The position numbers were made by a program, and so were the translations under genes. Shown piece after piece: positions 15,964 through 22,211 of a stretch of 64,000 nt of DNA (position 1 is its first letter; each line of letters starts with the position of its first letter). Under the pieces are notes generated by a model. The model did no database searches, was not told the DNA's origin, and saw only the letters and a program-made list of their open reading frames with translations. The DNA comes from Candidatus Krumholzibacteriia bacterium (GTDB taxonomy: Bacteria > Krumholzibacteriota > Krumholzibacteriia > LZORAL124-64-63): the NCBI GenBank assembly GCA_016744705.1, contig JADGDU010000002.1, positions 186,001 through 250,000 on the forward strand, in the 5' to 3' direction.

Positions 15964-16900
15964 GGCTGCCCCCTTTTCCCTGATGATGTTTAGGTGCAGG
16001 AAGGTCTTTTTCCGGAGGAATAGAGCCCGTGGATTTGACCAGCACGCTCATCAGTCCAAAGACCATGGCGGGGCCGCTGAACCCGCGGAAAATTCCGTGC
16101 TGGATTCTTTCGGTCACTTCACAAGGACTGGTGTCAGCCAATACCGGAAGGTCGACCTCGCTGAAATCCCGATCTGAGAGATACAACCAGGATGTCCCGC
16201 CACCATCATGCTCACCATATATTTTATTGAAGTAGAGCTCAGGGTCATTTTGAATTCTGGCGTGTCCCAATTTCAGCAAATCAGCACGACGACCAAAGGT
16301 CAGCGCATCCACTGGGCAGATATCCACACACGAGGGAATCTCACCATTTCCAGCCAGGGTACGCTCGGCGCACATGTCGCATTTGACCACCTTGGGAGTG
16401 GTAGGATTTTCGTACTCGTAGGCTGGAATCTGGAATGGGCAGGCGATCATGCAATAGCGGCACCCAATGCATTTCCAGGCATCGTAAACCACGGGCCCCT
16501 TGTCATCTTTGGTCAAAGCACCCACGATGCAGGCCGAAACACAGGAGGGTTTTTCACAATGCAGGCAATTCACCTTAACAGTCAGGGGGTCCTCTTGACC
16601 AACCGGTGGGGTGTAAGCATTGATGACAGTGAGATCCTCCACTGAAGGTCGTCTCATTGCGTCATAGACCGACGTATCATCATAACTGTCCATGTTCCCA
16701 AAGGGCAGATCATGAGATTGGGAACAGGCCATCTCGCACCGGCGGCATCCCACACAGATTGTAAAATCCACCAAAACCCCGAATCGGTCATCATCCAGAT
16801 GAACTTCATTAGCACAGGCTTTGTCCACTCCAGCTAAGGAGAGGGCCGAGGTTCCAGCCGCGGTTCCAGCAATCTTGAGAAAATCTCTTCGACTGACCAT
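15956..16900 (-). CDS. TAT-exported ferredoxin subunit with four [4Fe-4S] sites (HybA/NrfC-like)
   Basis: A 314-residue iron-sulfur protein. The twin-arginine signal (SRRDFLK plus a hydrophobic stretch ending near CANE) sends it folded to the periplasm. Four cysteine groups follow: CVGCRRCEMAC, CLHCEKPSCVSAC, CIGCRYCMIACP and CDMCAERTLAGNGEIPSCVDIC, the standard set for four cubane clusters. A C-terminal hydrophobic segment (GPAMVFGLMSVLV) probably anchors it, as in HybA. It should bridge NrfD and the multiheme cytochrome. AAGGA lies six bases before the ATG. It is the first gene of the three-gene operon, below a leader containing a terminator-like hairpin. Confidence 0.94.
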   Translation of the reverse strand: MVSRRDFLKIAGTAAGTSALSLAGVDKACANEVHLDDDRFGVLVDFTICVGCRRCEMACSQSHDLPFGNMDSYDDTSVYDAMRRPSVEDLTVINAYTPPVGQEDPLTVKVNCLHCEKPSCVSACIVGALTKDDKGPVVYDAWKCIGCRYCMIACPFQIPAYEYENPTTPKVVKCDMCAERTLAGNGEIPSCVDICPVDALTFGRRADLLKLGHARIQNDPELYFNKIYGEHDGGGTSWLYLSDRDFSEVDLPVLADTSPCEVTERIQHGIFRGFSGPAMVFGLMSVLVKSTGSIPPEKDLPAPKHHQGKGGSHE

Positions 16901-17169
16901 TTCTATTCCTTTCCTGCAATCGTGACGGATTCTTCACCGTCATTTATTACGAACGCTAAAAAGCCAGCTCCCGAGGGATGCTGGCTTCATCTTGAAAACA
17001 AACTATTTCTATCGTCTTTTGAGCTGGTTTCGAATCGAGGTGAGGACTTGAGAGAGTCCGCCGCATGGGTGGAGAAAACCAAATTCCCCCGAGCAGCTGC
17101 CAATCATTCTGAGCCACAGGCCCGAACCTCGCTGGTTTAGCACGGAAAAATCACCCGCGCCGTCCAATT
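16901..17169 (-). other. Structured leader/intergenic region
   Basis: The longest gene-free stretch of the window (269 bases) lies between the ArsR-type gene and the ferredoxin gene, all on the minus strand. Apart from the terminator at 16961-16987 it holds a six-bp dyad near the ferredoxin start (TGACGG/CCGTCA, 16923-16942), a five-bp hairpin (GGACT/AGTCC) and a long-range six-bp pairing (CGAGGT/ACCTCG), plus two copies of GCTGGTTT. I see no tRNA, no known riboswitch consensus and no credible small gene. Confidence 0.5.
16961..16987 (-). terminator. Terminator/attenuator upstream of the ferredoxin gene
   Basis: The stem AAGCCAGC/GCTGGCTT carries an inner TCCC/GGGA stem. On the minus strand a five-T run overlaps its base. 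It lies about 60 bases before the ferredoxin start codon and about 180 bases after the ArsR-type gene, so it may end that gene's transcript or act as an attenuator for the operon. Confidence 0.8.
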
Positions 17170-17517
17170 TCAGTCAATGATGTTGTCGATGTCTATTTCC
17201 TGGGCTATCAAGCCCCGCTTCTTCATGCTGTCGATCAAAACGACCCGGATCATGGCACAGGCCTCCAGGATTCGTCTATCGGCAGGGCTGTAAAACACCG
17301 TAGTTCCTTCTTTTCGCAGCTTGACCAAGTGCTTGCCCTTCAAAATAGTCAAATGCCGGCTTACGGTGCTCATGGGGCTGTCAATGGCCTCAGCCAATTC
17401 CCCCACGCTCATCTCTTTTTTATCCAGGCACGCCATGATGGCCAATCTTTTGGAATTGGCCAGCACCGAGCAATACGACGCGTGGATTTCGAATATTTCC
17501 ATATTTCGTACTTTCAT
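17170..17517 (-). CDS. ArsR/SmtB-family transcriptional regulator without the metal box
   Basis: A 115-residue winged-helix repressor. The core reads SVLANSKRLAIMACL, then SVGELAEAIDSPMSTVSRHLTILKGKHLVKLRKEGTTVFYSPAD, the usual helix-turn-helix and wing. The ELCVCDL metal-binding motif is absent (MSVGELA instead), so it is probably not an arsenic or zinc sensor. Counting from the second methionine (MEIFEIH), cysteines at about 11, 25 and 82 could form a thiol switch as in BigR/SqrR, though spacing differs. The start is uncertain: ATG at 17517 or the ATG at 17502. An inverted repeat at 17509-17530 spans the likely start. It lies directly upstream of the ferredoxin/NrfD/cytochrome operon, which it may regulate. 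Confidence 0.85.
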   Translation of the reverse strand: MKVRNMEIFEIHASYCSVLANSKRLAIMACLDKKEMSVGELAEAIDSPMSTVSRHLTILKGKHLVKLRKEGTTVFYSPADRRILEACAMIRVVLIDSMKKRGLIAQEIDIDNIID

Positions 17518-17530
17518 AAGTTCGAAAGTA
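17509..17530. promoter_or_regulatory. Operator-like inverted repeat
   Basis: Seven-base arms TACTTTC and GAAAGTA flank an eight-base centre. The dyad overlaps the start of the ArsR-type gene, in the region divergent from the histidine kinase gene at 17698. A self-binding site of the regulator is the simplest reading. Confidence 0.5.
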
Positions 17531-17697
17531 TCGTAATTCAACATTGAAGTCAAAGAAAATTGTGAATGGCGCATCAGTTCAGCGAATAAATCCTTTAACT
17601 CTCATATTAGGCTGCCGAAAGATGAAAGAACTGAAAGACTTTCCACAGGTAACTCGCCCGTTGCCTAGGCCTTTGGCCTGGATTCGAGAGCCCCAAG

Positions 17698-19668
17698 ATG
17701 AGGCGATCTTCGCAAATTTTAATCTTTTTGAGTTTGTTCATTGCCCTGAGTGATGGAATTTTCGTCTATATCAATTACCGTTCAGCCAAAGAGGCCCTCA
17801 CATTCTCCCTCGAAAATCGTGGAACGGAATACACCCAAGCCTTTCAGCTCACTCTCATGGAAATCGAAAAGACCATGTCTTTGATGGCCACTTATATTGC
17901 CAACGATCCACGAGTTCGGGAACTTTTTCACCAAGGTGTTGAGGCAGTGAACAGCGAAGGTGGGGCCAAAGGGGGAGCGGAAGCAGCCAAAAGAAGGGCC
18001 GAACTCTTTGCCTTGGTCCAACCCAGCTGGCAACAAGTCACCCAGCAATACAAGGTTCGTCAACTCCACTTCCACATGGGGCCCGGCTCCCAATCCTTTT
18101 TGCGGGTCCATAAGCCCAACCGTTTTGGTGATAACATGGACCAATGCCGTTATACAGTGGTCAACGTGAATCAGAACCTGTTGCCTGTAACGGGGTTTGA
18201 AACTGGAAGAATTATCAGCGGAATTCGTGGTGTGGTGCCCATGTTTTTTGAAGACCCCGTTACCAAAGAACGTATCCACACCGGAGCGCTGGAAGCCGGG
18301 ACATCTTTCAGCACCCTCCTACCCGAATTGAGCCGCACCATGCAAGGCGGCCTGGCTGTTGTGTTGACCGCAGAACATGTCAGTCAAAACATCTGGCCTG
18401 AAATGATGGCCCGCGCTTTTCAAGATACCACGGAGCGAGAAGGCTTCTACCTCGAAGCCAGCTCCGGGCCAGCCAAGGATCAGCTGCTGGAACTAGGTCT
18501 GATGCGGAGTCTTTTCCAGACCCCCGGAACCCGCCTGGTGGAACTCGATGGTGTGCCCTACGCCCTGACCGGCTTCCATCTGGATGATTTTCATTCTGCC
18601 TCTCAGCCTGGCCATCCCCCGGCGGGCATGGTCCTGGTGTGGGTCCAGGCGTCAACGGAAGTGGCGGCCTTTGATCAGGCGGTATGGACCAATATTTTCT
18701 ATGCCATGCTGGGCTTTTGTATCGTAGAAATTCTCTTATTTCTGGCTGTTCACTTCATCACCAGGCATCTGGAAAACACCATCCGCACCCGCACCCGTCA
18801 ATTGCACGCCGCCCAGGACAAGTTGGTGGACAACGCCCGCCAGGTAGGAATGGCCTCGGTAGCCACGGATGTTTTACACAATGTGGGAAATGTGCTCAAC
18901 AGTGTGAACATTGGCGCCGGACAACTCCGGGAGAATGTCCGCACCAGCCAGGTTGACAATGTTCAAAAAGTGGCCGCCCTGATGCACGACCACCGCCACT
19001 CTCTCGACGAATATCTGACCCAGGATCCCAAGGGTGCAAAAGTACCCCGTTATTTGGATCATCTGGCTGTTCGCTTAGGGGAAGAGAAGACTGAAAACCT
19101 CGCATCCATCGGCCAGCTGCAAGATCATATCGAACACATTTCCAGAGTGATCAATAGCCAACAAGATCGTTGCCGAGGGGGATCATTGAGGGAAGAAGTC
19201 AACCTCAGGAGCCTCTTGGAAAAGGCGCTGGAAATCAATGAATCCTGTATTGAAAATTATGACATCGAAGTGGTCGTAAAAGCGGAAAACCTGCCTGCTA
19301 TTCAGCTGGACAAACATCGGGCCTTGCAAGTTCTCGTCAACCTCATTCGCAATGCGGCCCAGGCTTTATCCCATCCGGATCTTCATGCCAGACAGATGGA
19401 AGTTTCGGCCAACCTGAACCCCAATGGAGAAGTCACCCTTTCGGTGCAAGACACAGGCATTGGCATCGAAAGCGCAAACCTTGACCAAATATTCACACAC
19501 GGTTACACAACCAAAGAAAATGGACACGGATTTGGCTTGCATGGCGCGGCCAATTCCGCTGGTGAGATGGGCGGCACACTGCAGGCCTTCAGTGAAGGCA
19601 AAGGATCAGGGGCGCGGTTTGTATTGACCATTCCCCTGGAGGAACAGAGGATATCCCATGGTGTATGA
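17698..19668 (+). CDS. Membrane sensor histidine kinase with dCache-type sensor
   Basis: A 656-residue kinase. Membrane segments near residues 7-27 and 331-352 enclose a ~300-residue periplasmic sensor of the double-Cache type, recognisable by FHMGPGSQSFLRVHKPNRFGDN. The transmitter has the histidine motif VLHNVGNVLNSV, N-box LVNLIRNAAQAL, G1 DTGIGI and G2 GHGFGLHGAAN. Many relatives sense small carboxylates or amines through this domain. It has no receiver of its own; the next gene, overlapping by 11 bases, starts with one. The two probably form one signalling chain. No DNA-binding output is encoded nearby, so the output is unknown. The upstream divergent gene is the ArsR-type regulator. Confidence 0.92.
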   Translation: MRRSSQILIFLSLFIALSDGIFVYINYRSAKEALTFSLENRGTEYTQAFQLTLMEIEKTMSLMATYIANDPRVRELFHQGVEAVNSEGGAKGGAEAAKRRAELFALVQPSWQQVTQQYKVRQLHFHMGPGSQSFLRVHKPNRFGDNMDQCRYTVVNVNQNLLPVTGFETGRIISGIRGVVPMFFEDPVTKERIHTGALEAGTSFSTLLPELSRTMQGGLAVVLTAEHVSQNIWPEMMARAFQDTTEREGFYLEASSGPAKDQLLELGLMRSLFQTPGTRLVELDGVPYALTGFHLDDFHSASQPGHPPAGMVLVWVQASTEVAAFDQAVWTNIFYAMLGFCIVEILLFLAVHFITRHLENTIRTRTRQLHAAQDKLVDNARQVGMASVATDVLHNVGNVLNSVNIGAGQLRENVRTSQVDNVQKVAALMHDHRHSLDEYLTQDPKGAKVPRYLDHLAVRLGEEKTENLASIGQLQDHIEHISRVINSQQDRCRGGSLREEVNLRSLLEKALEINESCIENYDIEVVVKAENLPAIQLDKHRALQVLVNLIRNAAQALSHPDLHARQMEVSANLNPNGEVTLSVQDTGIGIESANLDQIFTHGYTTKENGHGFGLHGAANSAGEMGGTLQAFSEGKGSGARFVLTIPLEEQRISHGV

Positions 19669-21181
19669 TGGTAAACCGGCTTCTCAGAAAATACTAATTG
19701 TAGATGACAATCCGGATATCCATAAGGACTTCCAGACAATTCTCCAGCCCAAAGAGCACCCATCAGACACATTGTCCCAACTTGAAAAAGAAATTTTTGG
19801 CGCGGGAGAGTCAGAAAACAAGGCACCCGAATTGGGAGCTTGGGGCGACTACCACCTGGAATTCGCCCACCAGGGCGAAGCGGGCTACCTCCATATCCAA
19901 CAAGCATTGGAAGAGGGCGAACCATTCGCCCTGGCCTTTGTGGATATGCGCATGCCCCCCGGCTGGGATGGCCTGAAAACCATTGAAAAGATGTGGAGCC
20001 TGGATCCCCGCTTGCAGATCATTATCTGCACCGCCTATTCCGACTTTTCTCAATTTGAAATCGTAGAACGCTTGGGTCGGTGTGACAACTTGCTGATTCT
20101 GAAAAAGCCCTTCGACCCTGAAGAAGTGGCCCAGATGACTATCACGATGCTCAAAAAACGTGAGATGACCCGGCGGGCTGAATTCTCTCTTTTGGAAATG
20201 GAAAGCCTGGTGGCCCAAAAGACAGAAACGCTGGCCCGATCCAAAGTCTATGAAGTGCAAATCAAAGAGGCCATGGACGAACTTCTGGGCAATCTGGATG
20301 AAGGTCAGAACAAACTCATCCAATCAGAAAAGTTGGCCTCCATTGGGCATTTGGCCAATGGAGTAGCCCATGAAATCAACAATCCTTTAGGGTTTATCCA
20401 CACCAACTTAAAAACTTTAACCGGATATTTCCAAAGCATGGATGCCCTCGTCCAGAAGTACATGGACATGGTTGACCAACTGCAGCTGGATCATCCCAAT
20501 ATTCTGCCGGACGACTCTCCCCTCATCAAAGATATGACTACGCTAATAGAAAATGAAGATCTGGATTTTATCCGCGAAGATTCTTCCACTTTGCTGGAAG
20601 AAACCCTGGCCGGAACTTCCCGAATACAAGAGATTGTCAAAAACTTGTCCCGTGTTGCATGTAGCGATTCACCCACCGCCACCCCGTACCAGATCAATGA
20701 AGGCATCGAGGCCACACTGGCTTTGGTTTGGAAAGCACTCAAATCTCAATGCCATCTGGAAACGGATCTGACCCCCCTCTCCTTATTTAATTGCATTCCC
20801 TGCCAAATCAATCAGGTCTTTACCGCTTTGTTAATGAATGCCGTCCAGGCCACAGAAGACAAAGGTCGGGTCATGGTCAGAACCTGGGAAGAAAACCAAA
20901 TCATTCTCTTTGAAATTTCAGATACAGGCAAAGGTATTCATCCGGAAAACCAGCAACGTGTCTTTGATCCTTTTTTCACAACCAAACCCACCGGAGAAGG
21001 AACCGGGCTGGGGTTGAGTGTGGCCCAAAGTATCATTCACCAGCATGGTGGCTCCATCAGTCTTCGATCCACCCCGGGCCAGGGAACCACCTTCACCGTC
21101 GCATTGCCCCTGCCTGGTTTGAAAATTGATGACAACCGGGAAGCCGAAATCCAGGTGCTAAGAGGAGCGGGATGGAAATAA
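19658..21181 (+). CDS. Response regulator fused to a histidine kinase (receiver at N-terminus)
   Basis: A 507-residue cytosolic protein. Residues ~10-165 form a receiver: KILIVDDNPDIHKDF, phosphoacceptor Asp in FVDMRMPPGWDG and Lys in ILKKPF. It is longer than usual because of an extra ~60-residue segment between the first helix and the phosphoacceptor strand. A coiled region (165-215) leads to a histidine kinase: H-box SIGHLANGVAHEINNPLGFI, N-box LLMNAVQAT, G1 DTGKGI, G2 GTGLGLSVAQS. Phosphate could be received from the upstream kinase and change this kinase's activity. AGAGGA six bases before the ATG supports the start inside the previous gene. No output domain is present. Confidence 0.92.
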   Translation: MVYDGKPASQKILIVDDNPDIHKDFQTILQPKEHPSDTLSQLEKEIFGAGESENKAPELGAWGDYHLEFAHQGEAGYLHIQQALEEGEPFALAFVDMRMPPGWDGLKTIEKMWSLDPRLQIIICTAYSDFSQFEIVERLGRCDNLLILKKPFDPEEVAQMTITMLKKREMTRRAEFSLLEMESLVAQKTETLARSKVYEVQIKEAMDELLGNLDEGQNKLIQSEKLASIGHLANGVAHEINNPLGFIHTNLKTLTGYFQSMDALVQKYMDMVDQLQLDHPNILPDDSPLIKDMTTLIENEDLDFIREDSSTLLEETLAGTSRIQEIVKNLSRVACSDSPTATPYQINEGIEATLALVWKALKSQCHLETDLTPLSLFNCIPCQINQVFTALLMNAVQATEDKGRVMVRTWEENQIILFEISDTGKGIHPENQQRVFDPFFTTKPTGEGTGLGLSVAQSIIHQHGGSISLRSTPGQGTTFTVALPLPGLKIDDNREAEIQVLRGAGWK

Positions 21182-21276
21182 TCTCGCTTCTCCCCTGGGG
21201 ATCTTGTTTTACTTCGCTCAATTTTCCGTTAGATTAGGAATTCAAGACTGACCCAACCTCCCCCAAGGAAATCAAA

Positions 21277-22185
21277 ATGAAATCTTTCCACATCGTGACT
21301 TTGATCGGTTTGATGGTTGCTTTGCCCTTAGTTTGCATTGCCCAATCCGCCCAGGATTATCAGGCCAAAGCCCAGGGCCAACTTGACCTATGGAACTCTG
21401 ATGCGGCCATCGAATACCTTGATCAGGGACTTGCCCTGGACCCGGAAAGTGCGCCCATGTATTTCATGAGGGCCACCGCTAAATCGGATATTGGAGATAA
21501 GGATGGCGCGGTTCCTGATTTTAACAAAGCCATCGAATTGGATCCTGAAAATGCCGAATATTATTATACCCGAGGCTTACTGCTGAACTACATCCAGGAT
21601 TACTCCGCAGCAGTGGCTGATCTGGATAAATTTCTCGAGCTGGAACCCGCTGATGAATACATCTACAAGCTGCGGGCTGAATCCAAATACGGTATGGATG
21701 ACTTTGCTGGTGCCGCCGCCGATTATTCCCTGGCCATTGAACTCCAGCCCAACAACCCTGCACTTTATTATTTCCGTGCCTACGCGCGCAGCGATGGAAA
21801 AGATTTTGACGGAGCCATCGAAGACTTCAGCAAGGTGATGGTTATGGAACCTCTGCCTAACGAGCCTTTTGATAAGCGGGAAGAAGCTTTGGGAAGGCGG
21901 GCTTACGTAAAATGCGAAGCAAAAGATTTTGACGCCGCTATTGCCGATTGCAATCTGGCTCTTGAGCGCAACGCCAGAGACTTGCAATGTGTCTTTATTC
22001 GTGGAATGGCTTACCTTGGCCAGGAAAACTTCTCTACAGCCATCACCGATTTTGATACGGTGATCAGCCAATACCCCCTGGACGAAGCATTCCACCACAG
22101 AGGCACCGCCAAGCTGGGCCTGGGTGATAAAAAGGGTGCCGAAGAGGATTTTCAAAAAGCCATCGAATTAGGATATAAAGAATAG
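21277..22185 (+). CDS. Exported TPR-repeat protein
   Basis: A 302-residue protein with a signal peptide (MKSFHIVTLIGLMVALPLVCIA, cleavage near AQS). The rest is about seven consecutive tetratricopeptide repeats of the AxxYxxRAxxxxxxxDxxGAIxDFxKAIELDPxN type, for example GDKDGAVPDFNKAIELDPEN. TPR superhelices are protein-binding scaffolds, here in the periplasm or at the envelope. AAGGA precedes the ATG at good spacing. It lies 95 bases after the kinase pair and 26 bases before the PPDK-like gene; linkage with the latter is likely, with the former possible. Confidence 0.9.
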   Translation: MKSFHIVTLIGLMVALPLVCIAQSAQDYQAKAQGQLDLWNSDAAIEYLDQGLALDPESAPMYFMRATAKSDIGDKDGAVPDFNKAIELDPENAEYYYTRGLLLNYIQDYSAAVADLDKFLELEPADEYIYKLRAESKYGMDDFAGAAADYSLAIELQPNNPALYYFRAYARSDGKDFDGAIEDFSKVMVMEPLPNEPFDKREEALGRRAYVKCEAKDFDAAIADCNLALERNARDLQCVFIRGMAYLGQENFSTAITDFDTVISQYPLDEAFHHRGTAKLGLGDKKGAEEDFQKAIELGYKE

Positions 22186-22211
22186 GGAATAACTCCAGCG
22201 AAGGAATTTCC

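Noticed and set aside
17025-17050. tRNA-like TTCGAAT loop upstream of the ferredoxin gene
   Set aside because: The flanking five bases do not pair into a T-stem, the nearby GGACT/AGTCC hairpin has a six-base loop, and no acceptor stem can be drawn.
16988-17169. Cobalamin, c-di-GMP (GEMM) or molybdenum-cofactor riboswitch; 6S RNA or RNase P RNA
   Set aside because: None of the conserved boxes of these RNAs was found on either strand; only generic hairpins are present.
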